Shown here in pieces: positions 8,330 through 17,380 of a DNA stretch of 64,000 nt (its first letter is position 1; each line of letters starts with the position of its first letter). The position numbers and the translations under genes were made by a program. Source of the stretch: Sphingobacterium thalpophilum (GTDB lineage: Bacteria; Bacteroidota; Bacteroidia; Sphingobacteriales; Sphingobacteriaceae); contig NZ_CP151087.1 of the NCBI RefSeq assembly GCF_038396785.1, positions 4,774,001 to 4,838,000 of the forward strand, in the 5' to 3' direction. A model generated the notes under the pieces. It was not told the DNA's origin, made no database searches, and worked only from the letters and a program-made list of their open reading frames with translations.

Positions 8330-9361
8330 CTATTTGAAATCCTCTGGATTTAGCTGAGAAAATTTATGTTTGTTATTTGTGTAAAAATCGATGATAATCG
8401 ATTTTGTGTACAGCCCTTTTGTATTTTCTTTCACCTTGTATTTTTTTCGTTTTTTAGCATTTTTGAAAATATTCAAGAAGAAATACTGATGTGCACGACT
8501 GATTGCCCAGGCATCCTTGGGTTTCCTGTCGATCAGAAACTTAGCAAGGGCTGCAAAGTCAAACCAAAGCCTGATGAAAATAATCCATATGGCTTTGCCT
8601 AGCGGCAGGTTTTTTTGCAGCATGACCATGTTATTCCTAAAATTGAGGTAAGTCTTTTTGGGATTACTTGCATTGAGGGTCCCCCCGCCAACATGATAAA
8701 CAATAGATTTAGGACAATAGCCTATGCCATAGCCCATTTTCTTTAATCGCCAACATAGATCGATTTCCTCCATATGAGCAAAGAAATCTTCGTCAAGGCC
8801 ATCTGCCTCTTTCCAGGCGTCAGAGCGAATAAAAAGTGCAGCTCCAGATGCCCAGAAAATCTCGGATTCATTATCGTACTGTCCCGCATCATCTTCTACT
8901 TCATGTAGGATTCTACCTTTACAGAAAGGAAAGCCAAAGTAATCCAGATAGCCACCGGCCGCTCCGGCATGTTCGAACTTCTGCTTGTCATGAAATGAAC
9001 GTATTTTGGGCTGTGCTGCTGCCAGGGAAGGGTTTCTTTCCAAGTATTCAATCACTGGCTCAATCCAGTTTTGGCTCACTTCAACATCCGAATTGAGAAG
9101 TACATAGTAATCAGCATCTACACGCTGCAGTATTTTGTTATAACCTCCCGCGAAGCCATAGTTTTTGTCATTTTCAAGGATAGTAATCGTCGGATAGTAC
9201 TGTTTCACAAATGAAATTGAATCATCATCGGAGGCATTGTCTCCAATGACAAATTCGACATTCGGATACGAACTGTTATATACGGATGGTAAAAATTTTT
9301 CCAGGAAAAATCGGCCATTCCAATTGAGGATAACGACAGCTACTTTTGGTAATTTACTCAT
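8330..9361 (-). CDS. family 2 glycosyltransferase
   Basis: Probably adds a sugar from a nucleotide donor to a cell-envelope glycan. It has 343 residues. The GT-A fold opens with VAVVILNWNG (7-16) and IGDNASDDDS, and the metal-binding DxD motif is in LLNSDVEV (near 92-99). The acceptor-side motif is FFAHMEEIDLCWRLKKMGYGIGYCP (split here across about 190-215). It resembles the rhamnosyltransferase-like GT2 group. A short hydrophobic stretch near 255-275 (KAIWIIFIRLWFDFAALA) suggests membrane attachment. Its start overlaps the upstream acyltransferase stop as ATGA, so the two are cotranscribed. Substrate unknown. Confidence 0.88.
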   Translation of the reverse strand: MSKLPKVAVVILNWNGRFFLEKFLPSVYNSSYPNVEFVIGDNASDDDSISFVKQYYPTITILENDKNYGFAGGYNKILQRVDADYYVLLNSDVEVSQNWIEPVIEYLERNPSLAAAQPKIRSFHDKQKFEHAGAAGGYLDYFGFPFCKGRILHEVEDDAGQYDNESEIFWASGAALFIRSDAWKEADGLDEDFFAHMEEIDLCWRLKKMGYGIGYCPKSIVYHVGGGTLNASNPKKTYLNFRNNMVMLQKNLPLGKAIWIIFIRLWFDFAALAKFLIDRKPKDAWAISRAHQYFFLNIFKNAKKRKKYKVKENTKGLYTKSIIIDFYTNNKHKFSQLNPEDFK

Positions 9362-10224
9362 TTTCTACGTTTTCTTTTCCAGCGATTATGTGACCATAAC
9401 CAATATTCTGGGTTTTCACGAATAAGCTGTTCAGCAAATTGATTGTGTATATCGGTAATTTCATGCTCTCCAAAACCACTTGGATCTTCGATTAAAGTAA
9501 CGAATTTACAGAAATATTGCCCTCTTTTGGGCTTTCTTCCGATATAGCAATAGACCACAGGCGCTTTACTTATTCTAGAAAGTCTTTCGGCTCCTGTATA
9601 GACCAATGTTTCCTGATTTAGCCAATTAATAAAATAATCGGAATCCGAATACAGCGGTGTTTGATCGGCAACGAGTATACTGATATTGGGCTGGCCTTTC
9701 AACTTTACGATATGGCGGAGTATTTGTTTCATTGGTACCATTTCGGCGCCAAATCTTCCACGCATATCATTGTATACTGTATCAATATCTTTGTTATTGA
9801 GTGGTTTGTATACAATCAGCGTAGGAAAGTTTGTAATTAAGCTCAAACGGTGAATACCCAGCTCCCAATTGGCATAATGTGAGGTCACCCCGATTACGTT
9901 TTTGCCCGCTTCGAGGTGTTTCGTCAATTCTTCTACATTTTCCAAAGTAATCTTTTTCTTGACTTCCTCAGCTGTAATCGTTTTCAATTTGATCGATTCG
10001 ACAAGGAGATCCGGGAAAAAACGATAAAACTTTTTGGCAATTACCAGACGTTCTTTATCCGTTTTTTCCGGAAAAGCATTCTTTAAGTTCTGAAATACAA
10101 TATTCTTCCTATATCCAATAATATAGTAAAGTATGTAATAAAGCCCATCGGAGATCAAATATAGAAACCAATAGGGGAGAAGAGATATGATATAGATTAA
10201 TGCGTTTAACGCTTTTTGTTTCAT
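9358..10224 (-). CDS. lysophospholipid/lipid A acyltransferase family protein
   Basis: Member of the LpxL/HtrB acyltransferase family, which transfers acyl chains to lipid A precursors or related lipids at the inner membrane. It has 288 residues. An N-terminal hydrophobic anchor (about 8-36) is followed by the catalytic HX4E motif in SHYANWE (near 116-122) and by VADQTP (near 187) that shapes the acyl pocket. The gene overlaps the glycosyltransferase by 4 bases (ATGA), and the divergent WbqC-like gene lies 87 bases upstream. The context suggests envelope lipid or polysaccharide synthesis; whether the substrate is lipid A or an ornithine-type lipid cannot be told. Confidence 0.85.
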   Translation of the reverse strand: MKQKALNALIYIISLLPYWFLYLISDGLYYILYYIIGYRKNIVFQNLKNAFPEKTDKERLVIAKKFYRFFPDLLVESIKLKTITAEEVKKKITLENVEELTKHLEAGKNVIGVTSHYANWELGIHRLSLITNFPTLIVYKPLNNKDIDTVYNDMRGRFGAEMVPMKQILRHIVKLKGQPNISILVADQTPLYSDSDYFINWLNQETLVYTGAERLSRISKAPVVYCYIGRKPKRGQYFCKFVTLIEDPSGFGEHEITDIHNQFAEQLIRENPEYWLWSHNRWKRKRRK

Positions 10225-10311
10225 GCTATAGCTAAAATTCCCAGTGTTCTTTACAAATATCCTTAATTTAAGTTATTTTTGCGTCACTTATAACAAAAAT
10301 CATCAGTTTTT

Positions 10312-10923
10312 ATGGAATCGCAGTTATTACTTCCGGCATGTTATCTTCCACCAATATCCTATTTTCATACGGTACAGGAGCATAATCTTCCTTTGGTCAT
10401 CGAGAAATATGAGCATTTTCAAAAGCAGAGTTATCGTACGCGCGCACGCATTGCTTCAGCAAATGGTGTGCAGGATTTGATCGTACCCATTCAACATGGC
10501 AATAAAGAACGTGTTCCTATGAAAGATATTCGGATAAGTTATGAGTTTGACTGGCAGCGTTTACACTGGTTAAGTATCCAGACAGCTTACCGTAGCTCTG
10601 CATATTTTGAATATTATGAAGATGATTTTATACGTTTCTATGAGGAAAAGTTTACGTATTTGGTAGACTTTAATGTTGCTCAATTAGAACTCATTCTAAA
10701 ATCGATCAAACTTAAACGAGCAATAGGGTTTACAGAAGCGTATGTGGCTGCGCCTTCGGAAATGATCGATTTCCGTAACCTGATCCATCCTAAAAAAGAA
10801 AGTGTATTGCGTAATCCAAAAGAATATTATCAGGTTTTTTCTGATAAAAATGGATTTTATCCCGATTTAAGCATTATCGATTTGCTATTCAATCAAGGCC
10901 CACAATCAAAAAGTTACCTGTAG
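10312..10923 (+). CDS. WbqC-like family protein
   Basis: The 203 residues match the WbqC-like family (LLPACYLPPISYFHTVQEHN; YRTRARIASANGVQDLIVPI; LHWLSIQTAYRSSAYFEYYEDD). Some family members sit in O-antigen clusters, but no enzymatic activity is firmly known. Cytoplasmic, with no signal peptide or membrane segment. A -7-like TATTTTTG (10274-10281) precedes the ATG by about 30 bases. It is divergent from the acyltransferase/glycosyltransferase pair, which supports a link to surface glycans, but this is inference. Confidence 0.85.
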   Translation: MESQLLLPACYLPPISYFHTVQEHNLPLVIEKYEHFQKQSYRTRARIASANGVQDLIVPIQHGNKERVPMKDIRISYEFDWQRLHWLSIQTAYRSSAYFEYYEDDFIRFYEEKFTYLVDFNVAQLELILKSIKLKRAIGFTEAYVAAPSEMIDFRNLIHPKKESVLRNPKEYYQVFSDKNGFYPDLSIIDLLFNQGPQSKSYL

Positions 10924-10942
10924 CCTGACGGTTTTTTGAACA

Positions 10943-10984
10943 AAATGCGTTTAATATTGTTGTTATTCAATATTGAACGCATTT
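10943..10984 (+). promoter_or_regulatory. 17-bp inverted repeat directly before an ORF start
   Basis: AAATGCGTTTAATATTG (10943-10959) and CAATATTGAACGCATTT (10968-10984) pair over 17 bases, one of them a G-U, with an 8-base loop. The structure ends two bases before the ATG at 10987. There is no T tract on either side, so it is not a standard terminator. Confidence 0.7.
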
Positions 10985-10986
10985 AA

Positions 10987-11673
10987 ATGAAACATTTCTT
11001 TTTTACTTTTCTTCTTTTTTCTTTGTGTTGGACTTTCGCGCGGGCTCAGGGCGGTGTTGATACGATACATTATCGAAAAGTTTACTATTGGGGTACAACG
11101 GGAATGGGCTTTCCGATCGGACAAACCAAAGATATACTTTCGCCAAAGTTTTCGGGTAGTATTGGTTTGGATATCTCCCTGAAAAATCCAATGTTTTTCG
11201 TATCCCCCACACTTTATACACTTTCATTCAAGTATAAGCAGCGATTGGTCGATCCGAATTTTGAGTATCGTATCGAAGATGCAAATACCAATTTCTATAC
11301 CCTTTCATTTTCGGGGGGCATTAGGAAGCAGATGCGATTATTGAATATCTATGGTTTTGTGGGGCCTGGTGTAGGATTGACGAGTGAGCCAAGGGCAAAT
11401 GTATTCGCGGACCAAAAGCTTATTAAGATGGAAAATATAAATCACCTGAATTTCTCCAGCAAAATAGGTGCTGGGGCAGATTATAAATTTAACGGCTTCT
11501 TTTTAGGACTTGAGCTTGGTTATCTCCATAATTTTAGGAAGATACAGGATACTCCTGTGAATATTTTTACCGTTATGGTGGGATTAAAATCCGATATTAC
11601 ACAAATTGGGGATAAAGTCATCAATGTCATTGGCATCGATGGTTCCATTAGCGGTAAAAAAGAGAAAAAATAG
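10987..11673 (+). CDS. putative outer-membrane beta-barrel protein
   Basis: Unknown function. It has 228 residues with an N-terminal signal peptide (hydrophobic FFFTFLLFSLCWTF, cleavage after ARA-QGG near residue 21). Alternating hydrophobic/aromatic beta segments (GSIGLDISLKNPMFFVSPTLY, NFYTLSFSGGIRKQ, IYGFVGPGVGLT, NGFFLGLELGYLHNF, IFTVMVGLKSD) fit a small porin-like outer-membrane fold. The tail IDGSISGKKEKK is charged. It lies 63 bases after the WbqC-like gene with a strong hairpin in between that abuts the start codon. Confidence 0.65.
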   Translation: MKHFFFTFLLFSLCWTFARAQGGVDTIHYRKVYYWGTTGMGFPIGQTKDILSPKFSGSIGLDISLKNPMFFVSPTLYTLSFKYKQRLVDPNFEYRIEDANTNFYTLSFSGGIRKQMRLLNIYGFVGPGVGLTSEPRANVFADQKLIKMENINHLNFSSKIGAGADYKFNGFFLGLELGYLHNFRKIQDTPVNIFTVMVGLKSDITQIGDKVINVIGIDGSISGKKEKK

Positions 11674-11678
11674 ACGGC

Positions 11679-12680
11679 TTATTTTAAGACCTGAATGGTG
11701 TCTCCAACATGTGCTTCGGCGTCGCTGCCTGTTTTTTTTACTTTTTCCGTTTGTTCAATCGCTACTGCAAATGCGGATGGAATAATGCCTGCGCCAAATT
11801 TAATTGCATAAAATTTGGTGAATTCCGCGCCAAAATACAATATCGCAGCCGAATAGTAGATCCATAATAACATGACGATGATTGATCCCGCAGCTCCGTA
11901 AAAGCTTGCTGTGGAGGAAAGGTTCAGATAGATTGAAATGCCGTACCGGCCTAACATAAAGAGTAAGCCTGTAAAGATAGCCCCACCAAGCATGTCCCTG
12001 AATTTTACTTTAGCATCCGGAAGGAAGGAAAAGATAAAGCCAAATAAAATGACAATGACCGAAAATGTGATGCCCGTATTCACCCATGAAATGAGTGCAA
12101 TCGGAATAAAAGGAAAATAAGTCATGACTAAATTGGTCACGGCAACGATAACTCCGTTGATCATGAGTGAGGCAATTAGCAAAAAACCAAGGGCAATCAC
12201 GATGCAAAAAGAAATCAGCCTGTTGATGATTAATTTTAGCCATCCCTTTTTTGGTTTCGGTTTTACTTTCCAGATATTGTTTATTGAATCCTGTATATCA
12301 ACGAATAAGGTTGTGGACGACAGAATCAATGTAACGATACCTATCGTGATCCCCATATTAGATTTATTCTCGAAAGTTATCTTCTGAAGATAGGACTGGA
12401 TCTGTGTGGTCACATCCTGGCCAAAAAGAACCATGACTTCCTCCAGCACCTGATCTTGCGCTGAAGATCCACTTTGAAGATGTTCTCCATAGAAAAATCC
12501 AATACACCAGATAACAATCATAAGAAGTGGGCCGATGGAGAAGACGGTATAATAAGCCAATGAAGCACTCTTCTTCATACATTTGTCATCATTGAATCCA
12601 TTAAAGGCATCAATTAAGACATGCCAAATGTTTTTCCAGTAGGCGAGTGTAAATAAATCTCGTAATGTAACGTGCTTCAT
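11679..12680 (-). CDS. YihY/virulence factor BrkB family membrane protein
   Basis: Inner-membrane protein of the YihY/BrkB (UPF0761) family, function not established. I use the ATG at 12680 (MKHVTLRDLFTLAYW), giving 333 residues. The longer frame from 12869 would overlap the acyl-CoA ligase by more than 150 bases and adds a charged, non-conserved 63-residue stretch. About six membrane segments are visible, including SLAYYTVFSIGPLLMIVIW, TLILSSTTLFVDIQ and IIVMLLWIYYSAAILYFG. The family core SIYLNLSSTASFYGAAGS is near residue 260. It may be cotranscribed with the upstream ligase gene (35 bases apart). Confidence 0.88.
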   Translation of the reverse strand: MKHVTLRDLFTLAYWKNIWHVLIDAFNGFNDDKCMKKSASLAYYTVFSIGPLLMIVIWCIGFFYGEHLQSGSSAQDQVLEEVMVLFGQDVTTQIQSYLQKITFENKSNMGITIGIVTLILSSTTLFVDIQDSINNIWKVKPKPKKGWLKLIINRLISFCIVIALGFLLIASLMINGVIVAVTNLVMTYFPFIPIALISWVNTGITFSVIVILFGFIFSFLPDAKVKFRDMLGGAIFTGLLFMLGRYGISIYLNLSSTASFYGAAGSIIVMLLWIYYSAAILYFGAEFTKFYAIKFGAGIIPSAFAVAIEQTEKVKKTGSDAEAHVGDTIQVLK

Positions 12681-12715
12681 AATAAGATGATCAGCTCCAA
12701 TAATCGTGCAAATTG

Positions 12716-14482
12716 TTACTCTTGGTTTTGTTCCTGATACAATTTGTCGATTGCTCCTTCGTTCTCTTTTAAAATAATTTTTCGTTTTAGACTCAATTTT
12801 GGCGTCAATTGACCGTCGTTGATTGTCCATTCCTTTGGAAGAAGAATAAATTTCTTGACAATTTCCCAATGTCCAAAGTTAGTGGATAATCGGTTAATTT
12901 CTTCTTGATATTTTTGGATTACTTCCGGATTTTTGATGATTTCTTCGTTTGAACCGCCGGTAATACCTTTTTGGTTTGCCCATTTGGACAGCACATCAAA
13001 TGCAGGAACAATCAAGGCTCCGGGAAATTTTCTATTTTCTCCAAAAACCATGACCTGTCCGATTAATGTAGACTCCATGAGTTTGTTTTCAATGGATTGT
13101 GGCGCGATATATTTACCACCTGCAGTCTTAAACATTTCCTTTTTTCGATCGGTTATTTTTAGGAAACCATCGGATGTAATTTCTCCAATATCGCCCGTCT
13201 TGAAAAAACCATTATCGTCAAAAGCTTCTTTTGTGGCTTCTTCATTTTTATAATAGCCTGTCGTGATACTAGGGCCCTTGACAAGAATCTCACCATCTGA
13301 AGCAATTTTAACTTCTAAGTTTTTCAGGGGTTTGCCTACAGTTCCAAATTTCAACCCATTGGGTAAGTAGGAGTTTACAGCAATAACCGGAGATGTTTCA
13401 GTCAGGCCGTACCCCTCAAGTACTTTAAGTCCAGCGGCCCAGAATACACGCGCTAAACGCTCTTGAAGAGCTGCACCACCGGATACAATGATCTTAATAT
13501 TTCCGCCAAGAGCTTCTTGCCATTTCGAAAATATCAGTTTTCTAGCGATCGCAAGTTTGAGCTTATAAAGCGGTCCATTATGCGCTGGTTCTTGAAATTT
13601 CAAGCCAAGATCAACAGCCCAGAAGAAAATTTTCTTTTTTAATCCAGTTAAGGCTTTCCCTTTTTCAATAATCTTATCGTATACTTTTTCCAGGACACGG
13701 GGTACGGTGGTGAATACATCCGGTTTGACATCGTTGATATCGGCAACAACATTGTCTAAGGTCTCGGAAAAATAGATCTGGATTCCTTTCGAATAGTACA
13801 TATAGACCACCATGCGTTCAAAAATATGGCATAGCGGAAGAAAGCTAAGTGCCGTTTTGAAATCCGATCGGATGAGATGATTGCATGCCAAGACGTTGCT
13901 GTATACGTTTTTGTGGGACAGGTAGACGCCTTTAGGGCGCCCTGTTGTACCTGAAGTGTAGATCAGTGTCAATAGATCATCTTCTGTAACAGCCTCTCGA
14001 AGTGGAGCTAGGTCGGTTGTGTCATCTTTTGCTGTTTCGATGAATGTTTTTAGCTGCGTATAATTTTCAATAGCATCAAATGTATACAGTTGCGGATGTA
14101 TACCGTGCTCCTTGATGGTTTGTTCAATACGGTCGGTCAATTCTCTGTTGCTGACAAATAGTACGTTGACATCCGAGTCATTTACAATAAACGAAAGATC
14201 CTGTGCGGATAAAGTGGGATAGAGGGGGACAGTTGCAAGACCGATTTGATTGCAGGCAAAATCAACTAAATTCCACTCGGGTCTGTTGCCGGACATGATC
14301 CCTACCCGATCACCTTTTTTGAGACCTAGTTTCAGTAACGCCCTGCTTAAGGTGTCAATTGCGTCGGTGTATTCTTTGGTAGAATACGTTTTCCACTGGC
14401 CATTTCCATCTCGCCCTGCCACCATGATGTCCTTTGCGTATTTTTCTTTATATAAGGTTATAAAGTCAAAAATTCTGCCCAT
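12716..14482 (-). CDS. long-chain fatty acid-CoA ligase (AMP-forming)
   Basis: Activates fatty acids to acyl-CoA through an acyl-adenylate, for lipid synthesis or beta-oxidation. The 588 residues are typical of the long FadD15-like AMP-binding group. Motifs: the phosphate loop IYTSGTTGRPKG (near 172-183), GYGLTETSPVI (near 359), KTGDIGEI (near 421) and DRKKEMFKTAGGKYIAPQSIE (split at about 436-455) with the hinge and adenylation-state lysine region. Soluble or peripheral. The upstream 260 bases to the next divergent gene show no convincing two-box promoter for this gene. Confidence 0.9.
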   Translation of the reverse strand: MGRIFDFITLYKEKYAKDIMVAGRDGNGQWKTYSTKEYTDAIDTLSRALLKLGLKKGDRVGIMSGNRPEWNLVDFACNQIGLATVPLYPTLSAQDLSFIVNDSDVNVLFVSNRELTDRIEQTIKEHGIHPQLYTFDAIENYTQLKTFIETAKDDTTDLAPLREAVTEDDLLTLIYTSGTTGRPKGVYLSHKNVYSNVLACNHLIRSDFKTALSFLPLCHIFERMVVYMYYSKGIQIYFSETLDNVVADINDVKPDVFTTVPRVLEKVYDKIIEKGKALTGLKKKIFFWAVDLGLKFQEPAHNGPLYKLKLAIARKLIFSKWQEALGGNIKIIVSGGAALQERLARVFWAAGLKVLEGYGLTETSPVIAVNSYLPNGLKFGTVGKPLKNLEVKIASDGEILVKGPSITTGYYKNEEATKEAFDDNGFFKTGDIGEITSDGFLKITDRKKEMFKTAGGKYIAPQSIENKLMESTLIGQVMVFGENRKFPGALIVPAFDVLSKWANQKGITGGSNEEIIKNPEVIQKYQEEINRLSTNFGHWEIVKKFILLPKEWTINDGQLTPKLSLKRKIILKENEGAIDKLYQEQNQE

Positions 14483-14679
14483 ATCACTTGAGTTTATTTG
14501 GTTACTACTACATGCTGTATTGACCTAAATATACAGAAATAAAGTTGGATAATTTGGGATTATTGTCATAACAAATTAAACATTGTTTCGTTATAGCTGT
14601 AATGGATATTTACCCTATTGAAAAAGTCCTTCGTAGGGGAAGTTCTGGTAAATAGTTTTTTATGTGCACTGCAATTATA

Positions 14680-14710
14680 TTGCATATAAAAAGCAATTTA
14701 TCTATGTTTG
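14680..14710 (+). promoter_or_regulatory. promoter of the small outer-membrane protein gene
   Basis: TTG (14680-14682), 20 bases, TATGTTTG (14703-14710). It places the transcription start downstream of the ATG at 14664 and so supports the ATG at 14745. Confidence 0.6.
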
Positions 14711-14744
14711 GAAAAATGTAAAGCAAAAAAAGCGTACGATTTTT

Positions 14745-15245
14745 ATGAAAAAAATATTTTTGGCTGTCGGTGGAATGCTGATGTTTGGAGCATTATCCAA
14801 TAGAGCTATGGCTCAGTTGGACAATAGGGGTGCTATTGGTGGACGATTCGGGTCTGCTCAGGGAATTACATATCGTCACACGCTTAACTCGGACCATGCA
14901 TTGGAAGGTATTATGAGTATTCAGAGCAATTCTGATTTTCGTCGTTTCCGTGTTGTGGGCTTATATGAAATCTATAAACCATTGACTGCTGGGTTTAATT
15001 GGTATTATGGTTTTGGTGGTAGTATCGGTTCTTATAAGGAGAAAGACAAAATTATCGATGGTCAGCGTCATTCATTTGATTCACAGCTTAATCTGAGTAT
15101 TGACGGTATCGTAGGTATTGAATATAATATTCCGCAGGCACCGTTTCAAATCTCATTGGATGTAAAACCTTATTTCGATTTTCTAAACGAATCCAGTATC
15201 AAATTATTTGATCCGATCGGTTTTTCGGTAAGATATAAATTTTAA
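14745..15245 (+). CDS. small secreted/outer-membrane beta-barrel protein
   Basis: Unknown function. From the ATG at 14745 it has 166 residues with a clear signal peptide (MKKIFLAVGGMLMFGALSNR, cleavage at AMA-QLD near residue 24). The mature part has a run of beta strands with aromatic girdle residues (GYGxxx-type repeats such as FNWYYGFGGSIGSY) and ends in FDPIGFSVRYKF, whose C-terminal Phe is typical of outer-membrane barrels. A frame from 14664 exists but begins upstream of the predicted transcription start. Monocistronic, flanked by a terminator. Confidence 0.75.
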   Translation: MKKIFLAVGGMLMFGALSNRAMAQLDNRGAIGGRFGSAQGITYRHTLNSDHALEGIMSIQSNSDFRRFRVVGLYEIYKPLTAGFNWYYGFGGSIGSYKEKDKIIDGQRHSFDSQLNLSIDGIVGIEYNIPQAPFQISLDVKPYFDFLNESSIKLFDPIGFSVRYKF

Positions 15246-15280
15246 AAAAAGAATAGCGGGATTTTCCGCTATTCTTTTTT
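15245..15280. terminator. bidirectional terminator
   Basis: AAAAAAGAATAGCGG (15245-15259) pairs with CCGCTATTCTTTTTT (15266-15280). With A and T tracts on opposite sides it can serve the small outer-membrane gene and the convergent M61 peptidase gene. Confidence 0.9.
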
Positions 15281-15298
15281 AATGATAATACTTCCGTG

Positions 15299-17044
15299 TT
15301 AAGCCATCCAGATTTTACCTAGCAATTCCTGTAGAAAAGTTTGTTCTTTGAGCGGACGGATTTCGTATATCTTTTTATTGCTCTTTTTGATTTGAACAGG
15401 AATTTCCCGCACTAAACCATCTCGTGCCACCAGGAAGTTTAATATTTCCCCCTCTTTGGCATGTTGAACAATGAAATCAATTTCCTTGTCTTTAACATCG
15501 AGCCTGTTATTATTAATTGCAATCAGTTCGTCTTTTACACTTAATCCGGCATCATATGCACCTGAATCTTTTTCCACTGTCGCTACCGAAATTAACCCAT
15601 CCACTTTGTTGGTTGTAATGCCTAGTGTCAACGTGTTGTTATCAACATTGGTATCAACAATTTCATAACCGACTAGATTAAAATAATCGTTGTATTCCAG
15701 TTCTCCGTCCTGATGAGCAGCATCGAAAATATCGTCCAGCGAAGTGCCTGCAATACGTTCAGCAAGGCTTCTCAATTCGTTTTCTTCAAATCCACGATCA
15801 AGTTTTAGGTAGAACTCTTCATAAGCCTCGCGGATAACATCATCCAATTTTAGCCTACCTTCTGTAGCGGCAATAATTTTAATATCCAACAATGCTGTCA
15901 GCATTGCACCTTTGTTGTAATAGGAAATTCCTGAATTCATCGAATTTTCATCAGGCCGATAATATTTAATCCAGGTATCGAAGCTTGAGGCTGCTGCAGA
16001 CTGTATCGTATGCCCAGGGCGGTTTAATACAATGTTGAAATCGTTGGCTAACAAAGCGAGGTACTCTTTTTCATCATAGAATCCACAGCGTTTAATAATT
16101 AAATTATCATAGTACGAAGTGAATCCTTCCATGATCCAGAGGCCTGTGGTATAGTTTTCGGCATCGTAATTAAACGGTCCTAATGCTTTTGGACGTAAGC
16201 GTTTCACATTCCATAGGTGAAAATACTCATGTGCAACGAGACTCAAATAGTTTTTGTAACTTATCTCATTTAGATAGGCATTTCTCGAGGCTCCCAATAC
16301 TGTTGAATTGAGATGTTCTAGACCTCCACCTCCAGATTGGTAGTTGTGGGTAATAATGACATATCGCTCATTGGGGTTTGAACCCCAGATGCGGGTTTCC
16401 TCTTCGACGATACGTGTGATATCTTTCGTTAAGCGTTCTTTATCATAACTTCCGCCTCCGACCATGGCGCATTCATGTTCGACACCGGCAGCCTGGAATT
16501 TCCAGACATCCTGATTACCAGCCTCGATGGGCGTATCATATAATATGTCAAAATTTGGCGCATAAAACTTACGTTCTCCAATTTGTTCGAGTCCAGTTGA
16601 TATACTTGCCCAAGAATCTTTTAATGCTATGCTGATTGTCGAAGGATTGTCTATGCGGCCATCGATATGAAAGAAAGTTGCCGTAGGCACAATAAAAGCA
16701 TGGTCACTATCGAAAAAGTTGGTACGCACAGAAACTTCAAAACCGTATACCGCGTAGATGACTTCGATCTGATCCAAAGATTCTGTGGGTATTCGCCAGG
16801 TGTTCTTTGAAATTTTCTGGTAGGCAATTGTATTTCCTGTTTTGTCAAATGATCGGAATCGTTCTACGTTTTTAGCATATTCACGAATTAAATAAGATCC
16901 AGGAGACCAGACCGGCATTTTTAGATCGACATAAGGCTGGTTGAGCTTTGCGATGCTCATTTTTACTTCGATATAATGAGCTTGTGCTTCTGAAAATGAT
17001 ACCTCAAAATGTATTTCGGGTATACTGAAATGGTCACTGTCCAT
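15299..17044 (-). CDS. M61 family metallopeptidase with PDZ domain
   Basis: Zinc aminopeptidase of the M61 (glycyl aminopeptidase-like) family. It has 581 residues: an N-terminal beta domain (about 1-170), a gluzincin catalytic domain with HEYFH in LVAHEYFHLWNVKRLRP (near 268) and the downstream glutamate in WIMEGFTSYY (near 309), then a C-terminal PDZ domain (about 480-560, GAYDAGLSVKDELIAINN). No signal peptide is evident, so it may act in the cytoplasm, although many relatives are exported. Monocistronic, with a good two-box promoter. Confidence 0.92.
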   Translation of the reverse strand: MDSDHFSIPEIHFEVSFSEAQAHYIEVKMSIAKLNQPYVDLKMPVWSPGSYLIREYAKNVERFRSFDKTGNTIAYQKISKNTWRIPTESLDQIEVIYAVYGFEVSVRTNFFDSDHAFIVPTATFFHIDGRIDNPSTISIALKDSWASISTGLEQIGERKFYAPNFDILYDTPIEAGNQDVWKFQAAGVEHECAMVGGGSYDKERLTKDITRIVEEETRIWGSNPNERYVIITHNYQSGGGGLEHLNSTVLGASRNAYLNEISYKNYLSLVAHEYFHLWNVKRLRPKALGPFNYDAENYTTGLWIMEGFTSYYDNLIIKRCGFYDEKEYLALLANDFNIVLNRPGHTIQSAAASSFDTWIKYYRPDENSMNSGISYYNKGAMLTALLDIKIIAATEGRLKLDDVIREAYEEFYLKLDRGFEENELRSLAERIAGTSLDDIFDAAHQDGELEYNDYFNLVGYEIVDTNVDNNTLTLGITTNKVDGLISVATVEKDSGAYDAGLSVKDELIAINNNRLDVKDKEIDFIVQHAKEGEILNFLVARDGLVREIPVQIKKSNKKIYEIRPLKEQTFLQELLGKIWMA

Positions 17045-17380
17045 GAAAGATGATTTTAGTATGAGCTTACAAAATTAAAAGTATCGTACGCTTAACCAAA
17101 CAAAAAAATAGATTGTTGGTTCTACAATTATGAATCAGCGTGCTCCGTCATTGTTCCTTCAGTAGAAAAAGAACAATGAAGGGAAGCAGCTAATAGTACC
17201 CTCCAATATACATAAATTTATTTAAGAAATGAGGTGTTAATCGATAGGCATAATCGATGCTTTGGATGAAATACCGGTTTTTATTGGACTGGGGAGATGA
17301 AGCAAAAAATCTGTTTTTTATCAGAATTTTTGCTAAGTTTGACACAGTAGTTTATAGGGGGAAAATAATCAAGAATTTGT
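17045..17380. other. divergent intergenic region, regulatory only
   Basis: The region between the M61 peptidase and the BadF-type kinase holds no credible ORF. It contains the peptidase promoter (17070-17100), an inverted repeat TCATTGTTC/GAACAATGA (17149-17157 and 17171-17179), and a -7-like TAAGTTTG (17334-17341) serving the kinase gene. Confidence 0.6.
17070..17100 (-). promoter_or_regulatory. promoter of the M61 peptidase gene
   Basis: On the minus strand, TTTG (17100-17097), 19 bases, TAATTTTG (17077-17070). Both boxes match; the gene starts 26 bases downstream. Confidence 0.75.

Noticed and set aside
12681..12869. N-terminal extension of the YihY/BrkB protein
   Set aside because: It would overlap the acyl-CoA ligase by over 150 bases, and the added residues are charged and unlike the family. 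The ATG at 12680 gives a normal start.
14664..14744. Upstream ATG for the small outer-membrane protein
   Set aside because: The predicted promoter lies inside, and the ATG at 14745 starts a textbook signal peptide.
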